Translations under genes and position numbers: made by a program
Origin: Spirochaetae bacterium HGW-Spirochaetae-4
GTDB lineage: Bacteria; Spirochaetota; Spirochaetia; Sphaerochaetales; Sphaerochaetaceae
Direction of reading: 5' to 3'
DNA length: 64,000 nucleotides
Assembly: GCA_002839335.1 (NCBI GenBank)
Contig: PGXU01000003.1
Coordinates: 1-64,000, forward strand
Notes under the pieces: model-generated
Seen by the model: the letters and a program-made list of their open reading frames with translations, nothing else
What the model was told of the DNA's origin: nothing
Database searches by the model: none
Shown: positions 54,842 through 64,000 of the stretch, piece after piece
Layout: each line of letters opens with the position of its first letter
Numbering within the stretch: the first letter of the stretch is position 1

Positions 54842-56455
54842 TCATTTGCTTATGCATTTGACAGCTGCTTCAATGAAGTCGCGGAACAGGGGATGTGGCT
54901 TACTCGGTCGGCTCTTGAACTCGGGATGGTACTGCACACCGACAAACCATGGATGTCCAGGTATTTCGACTGCCTCGACCAAGGAACCGTCGGGAGACAA
55001 CCCCGAGAACCGCATTCCGGCATCTTCCAGAGTCTGGCGGTAGGTATTGTTGAATTCATACCTATGTCGATGCCGTTCATCGATCAAATCTTGTCCGTAG
55101 GCCTTATAGAGAAGGCTGTCATGGTCCGTTATCCTGCATGGATACGTTCCCAACCGCATCGTGCCCCCAAGCTCCACACCCTTCTGGTCTGGCATGAGAT
55201 CGACAACCGGGTATTTGGTATTCGGATACCATTCGGAACTTGCCGCACCCTCAAGTTGTGCGACATTGCGTGCAAATTCGGTGACTGCGCATTGCATGCC
55301 CAAGCAAAGCCCGAGGAACGGTATGTTGTTTTCACGTGCGAATCGGATGGTCTTGATCTTTCCCTCGATTCCCCGCAATCCGAAACCTCCCGGAACCACT
55401 ATTCCGCTGATACCGGCAAACAGTTCCTGGATTTTGGCTTCATCCGCTTCCTCGAGGTTTTCGGCATCGACCTTTATCAACTCGATTTTGGTCCTGTGAT
55501 GGAAACCGGCGTGGTTGAGTGATTCCACCACACTGATATACGCATCGGATAGTTCCACATATTTGCCCGACAAGGCGATGCGGACTTTCCTTTCAGGATA
55601 TCGGCGGTTCTCCACCATGGAGTGCCAATCGGACATATGTCTGGGGCCCGCTTCCAATCCGAGCCGGTTCAAGACCAGCATATCGAGGTTCTCTTCCTCG
55701 AACAACAAGGGGACCTCATAGATCGAAGGGAGGTCTGGGTTTGGAATGACCGCTTCCTTGTCTACGTCACAGAACATGGCGATCTTTTCTTTCATCCCGG
55801 AGGGAAGTGGCCTATCCGACCGACAGATGACGAAATCGGGATGGATTCCGATTCCCCGCAATTCCTTGACACTATGCTGGGTAGGCTTGGTCTTCAATTC
55901 ACCGGCGGCGGCGATATAGGGAACAAGCGTAACATGGAGATACAACGTATCCTGTTTGCCGAGATCCCGCTTCATCTGCCGAATGGCTTCAAGGAAAGGT
56001 TGGCTTTCGATATCGCCTACAGTTCCGCCGATTTCAACCAAGACGATATCAGCTTTCGACGATTCCGCCAGATTGAACAACCGGCTCTTGATCTCGTTGG
56101 TGATATGTGGAATCACCTGGACGGTCCCACCCAGATATTCACCCTGCCGTTCCTTTTGGATTACGGACCAATAGACTTTACCGGCGGTGACATTGTTGGC
56201 CTTCCCGATAGAAATGTCGAGGAACCGTTCATAGTGGCCCAAGTCCAGATCCGTTTCGGCACCGTCGTCCGTCACGAACACTTCACCATGCTGGTAGGGA
56301 CTCATGGTTCCGGGGTCGAAGTTTATGTAAGGATCGAATTTCAGGACTGTGACCGACAGTCCCCTGCTCTTCAAAAGACAGCCCAAGGAGGCTGCTGTGA
56401 TGCCTTTTCCCAAGGATGAGACCACACCACCGGTAACGAAAACGAATTTTGCCAT
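54842..56455 (-). CDS. pyrG: CTP synthase
   Basis: 537 residues. The amidoligase domain has [15 protein letters not shown] and [19 protein letters not shown]. The glutaminase domain has nucleophile [10 protein letters not shown] and [10 protein letters not shown]. It makes CTP from UTP with glutamine. ATG 56455 is the standard [10 protein letters not shown] start; the frame continues upstream without good features. The 211 bp before it holds an inverted repeat (GACCGG...CCGGTC) in the leader and no sure promoter. Confidence 0.97.
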   Translation of the reverse strand: MAKFVFVTGGVVSSLGKGITAASLGCLLKSRGLSVTVLKFDPYINFDPGTMSPYQHGEVFVTDDGAETDLDLGHYERFLDISIGKANNVTAGKVYWSVIQKERQGEYLGGTVQVIPHITNEIKSRLFNLAESSKADIVLVEIGGTVGDIESQPFLEAIRQMKRDLGKQDTLYLHVTLVPYIAAAGELKTKPTQHSVKELRGIGIHPDFVICRSDRPLPSGMKEKIAMFCDVDKEAVIPNPDLPSIYEVPLLFEEENLDMLVLNRLGLEAGPRHMSDWHSMVENRRYPERKVRIALSGKYVELSDAYISVVESLNHAGFHHRTKIELIKVDAENLEEADEAKIQELFAGISGIVVPGGFGLRGIEGKIKTIRFARENNIPFLGLCLGMQCAVTEFARNVAQLEGAASSEWYPNTKYPVVDLMPDQKGVELGGTMRLGTYPCRITDHDSLLYKAYGQDLIDERHRHRYEFNNTYRQTLEDAGMRFSGLSPDGSLVEAVEIPGHPWFVGVQYHPEFKSRPSKPHPLFRDFIEAAVKCISK

Positions 56456-56666
56456 ACTGCCACCTTCCCTGCCGACTCGATTTGTTTCGCAACGGTGGTT
56501 GGCATATAGGGTGATACCGACCGGCCGTTGCTTTACGCACCGGTCTTCGGCTGGTACAACCATACAATTCGTATCATTACGCCGATTCCTCGGTACTTGT
56601 GGAATGTATCACAGAGGCAATTGTTTCCTCAATACCCCAAGTATACTGTACCGTGAAATTATTTGG

Positions 56667-57932
56667 TCATGTTTCGATCAAGTCGTCGTCGAGTATGATC
56701 TCTTCCTCATCTTCCTCAGGTTCGTAATGGGCGGTTTCTATCCGTCTCTTCTTCGATTGGTGCTCGGGTTCCTCGTCCAGCTCGGGTTCCTCGTCCAGCT
56801 CGGGTTCCTCGTCCAGCTCGGGTTCCTCGTCCAGTTCAGGTTCCTCGTCCAGTTCAGGTTCCTCATCCAGTTCAGGTTCCTCATCAAGCTCGGGGTCGGT
56901 TCCATGGGCTACGAACAAGGGTACGATATCATCTGCATCGATTTCCGCTGCATAGACGTCCGGATCATCGAGACGGGCTCGAAGTTCCAACTCCCGCTGC
57001 TCTTCTTCTTCCAACAGCCGTTGTCGTTCAGCGAGAGCAGCGTCCAACTCATCCCTCATGACTGTGGAATGTGCCACCGACAGTTCCAGATCCTGTTTCC
57101 GTTCGGTGAGGCCAACGATAACCCGTTCCAATTCGGCTCGCTGTGCAGCAATCGATTCCAAGGTAGTGTCGTGGGCACCAAGTTGGCTCTTGGTCTCCTC
57201 AACGGCGGTACCAAGCTCGGCAAGTGTCGCGACCGACGTTTCTGTCAGACGTTTCACAACGCCCTCCAGTATTTCGGTACGATTGTTCAGTTCCCTGAGA
57301 AATGCTTGCACGGTAGTGATCATGGTCTGGAAAGTCGCATCGGTGTGGTTCAAGGAATCGTCCAAAAGGGAGTCGACCTTCAATTTGGCTTCGGCAATGG
57401 ATTCTTCCATCTGCTGTCCAATTCGGCCGGCATGCTGAGATACAGTATGGTCCAATTGCTCGGACAATCGTTGCATATGCTCTTCCGATTCGATGATCCT
57501 TGTCAGGAACTCTTCGATTGTCTGCCGGACCGACTCCACTTTGGTGACCTCTTCCTTCACCTGGCGGGTCCGGAGTTCTGCCTTCTCGGTCATTGCACCA
57601 AGCTGTCCGAGCACCTCATGGTAATAGGTCAAGGTCTTCTGCAGTTCATCGAGATCCTCTGAATGGGTCAGCAGGCCTTCACGCTGAAGAGAAATACGGT
57701 CGACAAGCTGTTCGAGTTCCTGCTGGTTCCGGGCCATGCGGTTGTCGACTTCAGCGACAGTCTCTTTCATGTGGTCTTCGGAGCGCTTGATTTCCGCCAT
57801 GTATTGCGATACGTATCGCCGCATGATATCGAGTCGACGATCCCGTCTATCGGCAGTCCGCAACGTGAAGATTACAATCAGAGTGATGAAGAACAGACCT
57901 ATCGAAAGTAAAATCGGCAGTATTTCCCACAT
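56667..57932 (-). CDS. membrane-anchored coiled-coil protein with seven PELDEE repeats
   Basis: 421 residues. One membrane segment (about 3-24), then about 280 residues of coiled coil, and a very acidic tail in which PELDEE occurs seven times (nt 56763-56888). After the repeats comes a short basic patch and an acidic end (EDEEEIILDDDLIET). The function is unknown; the plan of N-terminal anchor and long cytoplasmic coil suggests a scaffold, as in several spirochaete envelope or flagellar proteins. The ribosome site is a run of eight G directly after the HAD stop codon. ATG 57932 is chosen, with GTG just before it as an option. Confidence 0.7.
   Translation of the reverse strand: MWEILPILLSIGLFFITLIVIFTLRTADRRDRRLDIMRRYVSQYMAEIKRSEDHMKETVAEVDNRMARNQQELEQLVDRISLQREGLLTHSEDLDELQKTLTYYHEVLGQLGAMTEKAELRTRQVKEEVTKVESVRQTIEEFLTRIIESEEHMQRLSEQLDHTVSQHAGRIGQQMEESIAEAKLKVDSLLDDSLNHTDATFQTMITTVQAFLRELNNRTEILEGVVKRLTETSVATLAELGTAVEETKSQLGAHDTTLESIAAQRAELERVIVGLTERKQDLELSVAHSTVMRDELDAALAERQRLLEEEEQRELELRARLDDPDVYAAEIDADDIVPLFVAHGTDPELDEEPELDEEPELDEEPELDEEPELDEEPELDEEPELDEEPEHQSKKRRIETAHYEPEEDEEEIILDDDLIET
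56763..56888 (-). repeat. seven tandem 18-bp units coding PELDEE
   Basis: Unit on the plus strand is CTCGGGTTCCTCGTCCAG. The first four copies are identical; the last three carry a few silent changes (TTCAGG, CATCCAG, CATCAAG), so older copies lie toward the gene's 5' side. In-frame gain or loss would change tail length without breaking the protein. Confidence 0.97.
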
Positions 57933-57937
57933 CACAA

Positions 57938-57945
57938 CCCCCCCC
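57938..57945 (-). promoter_or_regulatory. G8 homopolymer forming the ribosome binding site
   Basis: Eight G on the minus strand lie between the HAD stop codon and the start of the PELDEE gene (TAGGGGGGGGTTGTGATG). The run acts as the Shine-Dalgarno sequence. Slippage would shift spacing or strength without touching either protein. Confidence 0.75.
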
Positions 57946-58670
57946 TATTCTAGCAACGGTTCCAGTTGCTTCTGGAAATCCAGATAATCGGAACATATCA
58001 TATCCGCTTCAGGACAAGATGCCCGCAAATGGGATCTTTTCGCCGTATTCTTCGCAACAGGAGCAATCAGACAAGTCGACATTCCCACCCGGGAAGCCCC
58101 CACCATATCCTTCCTACAACTATCCCCGACATACAGTACGCTCTGCGGTTCAACTCCCATTTCCCTACAGATGTGTAGGAACGGTGCCGGGTGTGGCTTC
58201 AGATATCCCGCCTGTTCCGCACACGCGGAGTAATCAATCAAATCAGCGACACCGAGAGCCTGCAGCTTCTGTTCAATCGGGAAATCCGACAGGGCGGCAA
58301 GTTTGATTCCGCGGGCTTTCAACAGTTCCAGAGTTGCACGGACGTGGGGAAACGGCGTCAGCTTGGCAAAAGCCCGACGCCAAGAGGAGTAGAATTGTCG
58401 TTCTATTCGATCATACATCCGGTCAATAGGCTCAACACCCCTTCCCCAATTGTATCTCGCGCTTAACCATGATGCCTGACGCAATCGGAATCCTTGTTCG
58501 TTTTCCGGTTCTGTATTCTCCCCATCCTCCCTGCGAATCTCCTCTCGGAATTCTTGGTATCGCAGGGCCAATAATGGCGATGGGAAGAAGGAACCCACCA
58601 ATTTCAGGTCGGTGACCCACTTCGGATACAACGTCCCATCAATGTCAAAACAAACAACTTCGATTTTCAT
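57945..58670 (-). CDS. HAD-superfamily hydrolase
   Basis: 241 residues. Motif I CFDIDGTLYP, motif II in LAALSDFP, motif III Lys in GYLKPHP and motif IV YVGDSCRKDM are all present, with a helical cap between motifs I and II. It is a phosphatase of unknown substrate, of the phosphoglycolate phosphatase/YjjG type. It overlaps der by one base (TAATG). Confidence 0.88.
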   Translation of the reverse strand: MKIEVVCFDIDGTLYPKWVTDLKLVGSFFPSPLLALRYQEFREEIRREDGENTEPENEQGFRLRQASWLSARYNWGRGVEPIDRMYDRIERQFYSSWRRAFAKLTPFPHVRATLELLKARGIKLAALSDFPIEQKLQALGVADLIDYSACAEQAGYLKPHPAPFLHICREMGVEPQSVLYVGDSCRKDMVGASRVGMSTCLIAPVAKNTAKRSHLRASCPEADMICSDYLDFQKQLEPLLE

Positions 58671-60040
58671 TACAAACGGGTATTTGGAGTATTCCGTCTC
58701 CGTTCCTTCAGTTCAACTTCCACAGGTATCTGGGTAAATCCAAGATCCCTACGGATACAATTCTTCAGGTACTGGATATACCCTTGGGGAAAGTCCTTTT
58801 TTCGATTTACGAAAAAGAGGAACCTCACCGGAGGAGCACTGACCTGTGTACCGTAGTAGACTTTGAAATGGCCCCTCGTACCCCGGGGCGGCTGATAGGC
58901 ATCGGACCACTCCTTCAGGTAATTGTTCAGTTGCGCGGTTTCGATCCGCTTGTTCAACTGCCGCCAGACCGACCAGACACAATCAAGCAATTTATCGACA
59001 TCGAGGCCTTCCTTGGCACTGATCGAAACGATCGGGGCAAAGGACAAGATTGGAAAAAGAAACCTGGCCCGATCCTTGATAGCCTCAAGTTCATTGCCGA
59101 CTCCCGAAAGGAGGTCTGTCTTGTTGAAGACCAGGACAACACCTTTTCCACGCCTCACAATCAACTGGGCTATCTTCTTGTCCTGCTCCACCAACCCTGT
59201 GGTGACATCGATCATCAGCAGGATCACATCGGCATCGTCGATCGTCTTGATGGCCCGGTTCACCGAATAGTATTCGACATCCTCGTCGACCTTGCTCTTA
59301 CGTCGGATTCCCGCAGTGTCCAAAACCGTGTATGGAGTCCCTTTGTAGGAAAATTCCCCCATAATGACATCGCGTGTGGTTCCGGGAATCTCGCTGACTA
59401 TCGAGGTGTCCTGACCGGTAAACAGATTGGTCAAGGTGGATTTCCCCGTGTTCGGTTTCCCGAGCACAGCGATATTCACCCGATGGACTTCTTCTGGAGC
59501 TTCTTCCATTTCCACCATATCGAGCATTTCAAGAAGATTCTCTTCCAGGACGTCGATTCCCAAGCCGTGTGCGGAGGAAATACCGACCACCCGGGGGTAG
59601 CCGAACTTATGGTAATCCCACACCAAATCGTCCCGAACCGGATCGTCGACCTTGTTGACGGCAATGATCGTCTTGTCCGTATAGGGTCTGAGCGTCTTGA
59701 TCAACATCTCGTCCTCGGCCGTGATCTCGGTACAGTCCATGAGCATCACAATGGCATCGGCGATTTGCAATAGACCAAGGCTCTTCTTGGTAACGAGGAA
59801 ATCGAGACCTTCCTGATCGAGTTTCACACCACCGCTATCAACCAGAAGCACCGGATGGTTCCCGAGAAGCCATTTCTCGGGAATCGGATCACGGGTCACT
59901 CCTGGCATCGCATCGGTAATCGCCCGTCGTTTTCGTATCAACCTGTTGAACAAAGTCGATTTGCCGACATTCGGTCGGCCTATGATCGCAATTATTGGTA
60001 GTCCCTGGTCACGCAGTGACAAAGTCTCCGAATCTAACAT
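58670..60040 (-). CDS. der: ribosome assembly GTPase Der (EngA)
   Basis: 456 residues with two GTPase domains in tandem: GRPNVGKST with NKVD, and GKPNTGKST with NKTD, then a KH-like domain. It helps assemble the 50S subunit. The start at 60040 (AAGGG upstream) overlaps the end of ptsI by 32 bp, and no inner start is available, so the overlap is probably real. Confidence 0.96.
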   Translation of the reverse strand: MLDSETLSLRDQGLPIIAIIGRPNVGKSTLFNRLIRKRRAITDAMPGVTRDPIPEKWLLGNHPVLLVDSGGVKLDQEGLDFLVTKKSLGLLQIADAIVMLMDCTEITAEDEMLIKTLRPYTDKTIIAVNKVDDPVRDDLVWDYHKFGYPRVVGISSAHGLGIDVLEENLLEMLDMVEMEEAPEEVHRVNIAVLGKPNTGKSTLTNLFTGQDTSIVSEIPGTTRDVIMGEFSYKGTPYTVLDTAGIRRKSKVDEDVEYYSVNRAIKTIDDADVILLMIDVTTGLVEQDKKIAQLIVRRGKGVVLVFNKTDLLSGVGNELEAIKDRARFLFPILSFAPIVSISAKEGLDVDKLLDCVWSVWRQLNKRIETAQLNNYLKEWSDAYQPPRGTRGHFKVYYGTQVSAPPVRFLFFVNRKKDFPQGYIQYLKNCIRRDLGFTQIPVEVELKERRRNTPNTRL

Positions 60041-61745
60041 GCATCCATTCCCTTACATATGTATTTATATTGATATACGAGTTCATTCCCATCACTTTTA
60101 TGACCAATTCCTTGGCTTCGGCAAGCGTAATCGAACGGATGATGTTCTTTATCTCCAGCAAACTCTGGGGACTCATACTGAACTCGTCAATCCCCATTCC
60201 CAGCAACAATACTGTGGAGAGGGGATCTCCGGCCATTTCACCGCACATAGCAACGGGAATACCGGACTGGTGCCCTTTGTCCACAATCATCTGGATAAGT
60301 CGCAAGACTCCAGGGTGGAAGGGCTGATACAAATAGGCGATTTTCTCATTTCCCCGATCGACAGCAATGGTGTATTGAATCAAATCGTTGGTTCCAATTG
60401 AGAAAAAGTCTGTCTTGGGAGCTAGCAAATCGGCACAGAGGGCCGCCGAGGGGACTTCAATCATTATTCCGACTTCGATATCCTCATCGAAAGGAATTTC
60501 AGCCCTACGGCACTCGTCCTTCACTTGTTCCAAGACCAACATGACATTATCCAATTCTTCCGGCCCGCTGATCATGGGAAACATGATCTTGAGCTTTCCA
60601 TAGGCGGATGCCCGCAAGAGGGCCCGCAGTTGGATCCGAAAGATATCTTTCCGTGACAAACAGAAGCGGACTGCACGCCACCCCAAGATAGGATTCTCTT
60701 CTCCGAGTCCCTCCATGCCTGGGATAACCTTGTCCCCACCGACGTCGATTGTCCTGATGGTGACCGCACCGGTATCCTTCAACCGTTCGATAACACTTCT
60801 GTAGGCTTCGAACTGCTCGTCCTCAGTCGCTCCACCAGGTTTGAGGAAAAGAAATTCCGACCGATACAACCCGATTCCGCTGGCTCCGTGCTTCAGCACC
60901 GAATCGACTTCATCGACTGTCTCGATATTTGCCTTGATGGAGACCTTGTGACCGTCTTTCGTGACAGTTTCCAATGCCGCCAATTCCTGCAATTCGCTCT
61001 CATGCTCAAGCCACCGCGTGTAACGGTCACGCATCTTGATCGCAGAAGCGCTGCTGGGGCGTACAGCCACTTCACCAAGGTTGCCGTCTACGATAATCTC
61101 ATCGCCAACACGCACCTTGTCCGTGATCTTGCCGAGTCCAACGACTGTAGGTATCTGCAGAGCACGTGCCAAGATGGCCACATGGCTCGTACGGCCACCA
61201 CCATTGAGCGCGATCGCCTTTATCCATGTATGGTCGAGGGACAGCGCTTCCGAGGGCAACAGGGTATCGGCAATCAGGACCACCTCGTCGTGAATCGAGG
61301 AAAGGTCGGCACGGCGTTTTCCCATGAGTTCACGTATCACACGCCACCCGATATCATACAGGTCGGCACTTCGTTCACGTAGTACCGGATCTCCCGCAGT
61401 TTCCAGAACTTCGATAAACCCGGCCAGGACTTGTTCAACGGCCCATTCCGCACAGATATGGTCGGTATCGATAAGCTTGTTCACCGAGCCCGTGAATTCA
61501 GGGTCTTCGATCATCATCATATGGGTTTCGATGATCTTGCGATGGTCTTCGGCTATCGAATCGGTGTCCATTTCAGAAAGTTCAGATGCAACCACTGCAA
61601 GCGCACCGGAAAACCGCGACTTTTCCGATCCGGTCTTTCCTCCCGGTACCGAAGTATGGGGGACCACGAGCTTTTCATGTATGTAGAGAAACGCCCTACC
61701 GATGCCAATGCCCGAGGAGGCTGCAATGCCCTTCAAAATTCTCAT
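60009..61745 (-). CDS. ptsI: PTS enzyme I (PEP-protein phosphotransferase)
   Basis: 578 residues from ATG 61745 (MRILKGIAASSG is the usual family start). The phosphorylated histidine is in GGGRTSHVAILAR; the PEP-binding barrel has RTIDVGGDK, FPMIS and the active Cys in VAMCGEMAGD. It passes phosphate from PEP to HPr; no HPr gene is in the window. An ATG at 61760 is in frame but lies inside the predicted -10 box, so the inner start is preferred; that leaves a leader of only a few nt. Confidence 0.93.
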   Translation of the reverse strand: MRILKGIAASSGIGIGRAFLYIHEKLVVPHTSVPGGKTGSEKSRFSGALAVVASELSEMDTDSIAEDHRKIIETHMMMIEDPEFTGSVNKLIDTDHICAEWAVEQVLAGFIEVLETAGDPVLRERSADLYDIGWRVIRELMGKRRADLSSIHDEVVLIADTLLPSEALSLDHTWIKAIALNGGGRTSHVAILARALQIPTVVGLGKITDKVRVGDEIIVDGNLGEVAVRPSSASAIKMRDRYTRWLEHESELQELAALETVTKDGHKVSIKANIETVDEVDSVLKHGASGIGLYRSEFLFLKPGGATEDEQFEAYRSVIERLKDTGAVTIRTIDVGGDKVIPGMEGLGEENPILGWRAVRFCLSRKDIFRIQLRALLRASAYGKLKIMFPMISGPEELDNVMLVLEQVKDECRRAEIPFDEDIEVGIMIEVPSAALCADLLAPKTDFFSIGTNDLIQYTIAVDRGNEKIAYLYQPFHPGVLRLIQMIVDKGHQSGIPVAMCGEMAGDPLSTVLLLGMGIDEFSMSPQSLLEIKNIIRSITLAEAKELVIKVMGMNSYININTYVREWMHVRFGDFVTA

Positions 61746-61755
61746 ATATGGCTGT

Positions 61756-61784
61756 ATCATACGGGGTTTTACCCGCTATGTAAA
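61756..61784 (-). promoter_or_regulatory. ptsI promoter
   Basis: Minus strand TTTACA (61784-61779) and TATGAT (61761-61756), spacer 17 bp. The transcript would start near 61749, so the ptsI mRNA would be leaderless or nearly so. Confidence 0.55.
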
Positions 61785-61827
61785 TAGATACTCGCATTGG
61801 ATATCGGTTCTGTAGTATGCTGTTTGC

Positions 61828-62412
61828 ATGAACGATCGGCCAAAAAATTCCAATCATCCCTGGTTGCTCTACGGATGGCTGGCCATCATCGTAATCTCAG
61901 CTATTCTGTTCATCGCCACACTCCCACGTATGAAGGCAGCCTTCGAGGAATCCGGTATGGTCGATCTGGTGAAACAACATATCGTTGCCCAACGGAATGG
62001 CGACACGACCAAAGCCAGCCAAGCCTCGATAGTATTCCCAATCCCCCAGACCGATGGACAATCCCACCGCTTCGCTGCCTATCCAACCAAGATTGCCGGT
62101 AGTTTACCACGACACGAAGCCGTGGAAAATCTGTTGGCAGGACCGACAAGGGAAGCCTTGGCCGATGGAGGGGTGACCTATATTCCCACCGAGACATCAT
62201 TGCGGGGCCTGACAGTATCCAATCAGATCGTATTCGTCGATCTTTCCAACGCGTTCTTGGAACCGACTGAAGAAGATCCGGATATGGAGATTCGTTCGGC
62301 CCAAGTGCGTCGGACATTGATGGAGGACCAGACTGTCAAGGATGTTGTGATACTGGTGGAAGGAGCTCCGTTGGATCGTCTCAGGAATCCGACAACAGGG
62401 ATTGGACCGTAA
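61828..62412 (+). CDS. membrane-anchored GerMN-domain protein
   Basis: 194 residues. A short cytoplasmic tail, one membrane helix (about 13-32), then a single GerMN domain (about 60-190) with HEAVENLLAGPTREALADGG and QIVFVDLSNAFLE. GerMN domains occur in spore germination proteins and in many non-spore-formers as envelope proteins, where they may bind peptidoglycan or polymers. There is no clear ribosome site; TATGCT lies 8 nt upstream, so it may also be nearly leaderless. It is divergent from ptsI and overlaps tlyA tail to tail by 32 bp. Confidence 0.82.
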   Translation: MNDRPKNSNHPWLLYGWLAIIVISAILFIATLPRMKAAFEESGMVDLVKQHIVAQRNGDTTKASQASIVFPIPQTDGQSHRFAAYPTKIAGSLPRHEAVENLLAGPTREALADGGVTYIPTETSLRGLTVSNQIVFVDLSNAFLEPTEEDPDMEIRSAQVRRTLMEDQTVKDVVILVEGAPLDRLRNPTTGIGP

Positions 62413-63166
62413 CATCGAAAGATTGTTCCGAGAGAAAGTCGCCGGGACGGAGCAATGCGAGAAACTCTCGATTCCCTTTCCTCCCATGGATCGGTGATTC
62501 CTCGATAGCGACTATGCCTACTCCTTCGACCGAGAGCAGATGGTACACTCCCATCAGAACTTCGTGCAGCATTTTCGCATCGACGACACCGGTAAAATCC
62601 GACTGGCCCTTCGGCAACTCGAATTGTGGCTTGATCAGTGAAATCATCCATTTCCCGCTGGTGAGGGAGAGGATATGGCTGGCCGCACCGGTGATCGACC
62701 GGAAGGAGAGGTCCGCCACCGCAGCTGCAGGCTGGGGCTCCAGGGAATCGACCAGCATGATGTTCTGACGTTCATGGACGCAAACCCGCGTATCGGTTCG
62801 CAAACGGTAATCCAGTTGGTTGTATCCCACATCGACCGCGTGGACCAATGTGGCTCCATGTTGCAACAGGCAATCGGTAAAACCTCCTGTGGAGGATCCG
62901 GCATCCAACATGACCAACCCAGTCGGGTCCAGGCCAAAAGTCGACAGGGCATGTTCTAGCTTCAATCCCCCCCGGGAGACATACTTCGGAATGACCAGTT
63001 CGATAGAACTATCGGCTGGGTACGGTTTTCGACCATCTGTACATGTCTCTCCATCCACCATGACCTGTCGACAATCCACGAAAGCCCGAAGCTGATCCTT
63101 CTCGTACTCGGGAAATTGTTTCGACAGCAGGTGCATCAACGGTTGTTTTCGCACACGTTGGGTCAT
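62381..63166 (-). CDS. tlyA: TlyA-family rRNA 2'-O-methyltransferase
   Basis: 261 residues. An S4 RNA-binding domain (about 8-65) is followed by an FtsJ-type methyltransferase: SAM site MLDAGSSTGGFTDCLL, then DVGYNQLDYRLR, VADLSF and LIKPQFE. TlyA methylates cytidines in 16S and/or 23S rRNA; the old hemolysin name is misleading. ATG 63166 has GAGG 8 nt upstream. Confidence 0.93.
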   Translation of the reverse strand: MTQRVRKQPLMHLLSKQFPEYEKDQLRAFVDCRQVMVDGETCTDGRKPYPADSSIELVIPKYVSRGGLKLEHALSTFGLDPTGLVMLDAGSSTGGFTDCLLQHGATLVHAVDVGYNQLDYRLRTDTRVCVHERQNIMLVDSLEPQPAAAVADLSFRSITGAASHILSLTSGKWMISLIKPQFELPKGQSDFTGVVDAKMLHEVLMGVYHLLSVEGVGIVAIEESPIHGRKGNREFLALLRPGDFLSEQSFDVTVQSLLSDS

Positions 63167-63176
63167 CTTGATATCC

Positions 63177-63977
63177 TCAAACTCCAAAACTCTCGCTGAT
63201 ACGGGTAATGGAAACCGTTTTGCCGGTATCGGGATCTACTGTACAGACAACCCCCTGCAGATGGGAGGGAGCATCGAGTATCTCGTTGCGTAGAGGAATC
63301 TGGGTCATTTGCCTTTCAATCGCTATCGAAGCCACAGAACCGATCACCCCTTCGATGGGACCACTCAAACCAAGATCCGTGATGTATCCGGTGCCTTTCG
63401 GCAATATCTTCTCGTCAGCAGTCTGAACATGGGTATGGGTACCGACCACCACCGAAACCCGACCGTCAAGATAGAGACCCAGAGCTTCCTTCTCTTGCGC
63501 CAATTCAGCATGGAAATCGACAAAGATCAAGTTGGTCTGCTTCCTCAATTTGTCGACCAAGGCCGATCCCACCTGGAATGGGCAATCGATGGGCACCATC
63601 TGATGCCTACCTTGCAGATTGATAACAGCAACCTTCCTGCCTGCGATATCTACGATTGTGGAACCCTGTCCGGGTGCCGGGGATGGATAGTTTGCTGGCC
63701 GGAGTACCCTTGGATCCTTGTTGAGGAATGGCCTGATCTCCTCACGCTGCCAAATATGGTTTCCCGTGGTTATCACATGGACACCAAGGGAGAAGAATTG
63801 TCGTGCCAGCTCCTCAGTCAACCCAAACCCATCCGCGGCGTTCTCCCCATTGAGAATGACGATATCGGCCCGGTGGCGTTTGATCAATTGTGGAAGCCCA
63901 ATGAAAAGGGCTCTGCACCCGGGTTGTCCGATGACATCCCCGAGCAACAGAGCCGTAATAGTTCTTTGTTTTGACAT
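63177..63977 (-). CDS. ymdB: YmdB-type metallophosphoesterase
   Basis: 266 residues, the family length. Metal-site motifs: LLGDVIGQPG, LNGENAADGFG, TTGNHIW, VDFHAE and GTHTHVQTADE. Members cleave 2',3'-cyclic nucleotides in vitro and affect biofilm genes in Bacillus. It is probably co-transcribed with tlyA, 10 bp downstream. Ribosome site AAGGGA lies close before the ATG. The last 23 bp of the window are its upstream region. Confidence 0.92.
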   Translation of the reverse strand: MSKQRTITALLLGDVIGQPGCRALFIGLPQLIKRHRADIVILNGENAADGFGLTEELARQFFSLGVHVITTGNHIWQREEIRPFLNKDPRVLRPANYPSPAPGQGSTIVDIAGRKVAVINLQGRHQMVPIDCPFQVGSALVDKLRKQTNLIFVDFHAELAQEKEALGLYLDGRVSVVVGTHTHVQTADEKILPKGTGYITDLGLSGPIEGVIGSVASIAIERQMTQIPLRNEILDAPSHLQGVVCTVDPDTGKTVSITRISESFGV

Positions 63978-64000
63978 AAATTCCCTTAGCGGGCGTATTC

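Noticed and set aside
1-64000. tRNA, rRNA, CRISPR arrays and prophage modules
   Set aside because: No cloverleaf-like segments, rRNA blocks, regular spacer repeats or phage structural genes were recognised by eye.

Overview
The window looks like chromosomal DNA of a free-living anaerobic spirochaete (Spirochaetota, perhaps near Sphaerochaetaceae or Treponemataceae). This is inferred from protein character: a diiron ODP-type sensor, HD-GYP signalling, tungsten-type aldehyde:ferredoxin oxidoreductase, NifS/NifU, and housekeeping proteins of spirochaete flavour. No rRNA or tRNA was seen, so the placement is tentative. Base composition is moderate in GC, except for a block of about 90% A+T near 1490-1640. 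Genes are dense and often overlap by ATGA or TAATG junctions. Many promoters have recognisable -35/-10 boxes with 17-18 bp spacers.

Layout. 1-2047: an Ig-like lipoprotein cut by the window edge, a small outer-membrane barrel, then about 1.1 kb without a convincing gene. 2048-16646: a signalling and exopolysaccharide island. It holds a membrane histidine kinase fused to a GNAT domain resembling N-acyl amino acid synthases, facing a five-gene operon (Ste14/PEMT-like membrane enzyme, REC-HD-GYP regulator, membrane-anchored glycoside hydrolase, ODP-GGDEF-REC protein, HEAT-repeat family 2 glycosyltransferase). Converging on it are a GH16 lipoprotein and a polysaccharide deacetylase. 16714-23178: a double GNAT, a zinc ABC operon with its own Fur-family regulator (znuA-znuC-znuB-fur), two unrecognised genes and a ZIP transporter. 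23229-30568: YihY-type membrane protein, lipase, transposase, YfcE-type phosphoesterase, outer-membrane barrel and AOR. 30689-35164: an operon opposite AOR with an unknown small protein, two iron-ADH-family paralogs that appear to have lost their metal ligands, and a TGS-uridine kinase.

35189-46566: mostly housekeeping on the minus strand (nifU, nifS, YkgJ-like, surE, degenerate GHMP protein, rpmE, rho, cinA, lnt, HU, rpsT, RicT-like). 46741-49899: tatD, dus and a divergent purD-like gene on the plus strand. 50024-63977: rlmB, dnaJ, dnaK, grpE, pyrG, a coiled-coil repeat protein, HAD phosphatase, der, ptsI, a GerMN protein, tlyA and ymdB.

The most unusual items are the kinase/acyl-synthase-like fusion, the oxygen-sensor/polysaccharide cluster with a non-canonical GGDEF and receiver, the AOR with two metal-site-less ADH paralogs, several enzyme-fold proteins missing catalytic residues (GHMP, PurD-like), and the PELDEE repeat gene whose ribosome binding site is a run of eight G.
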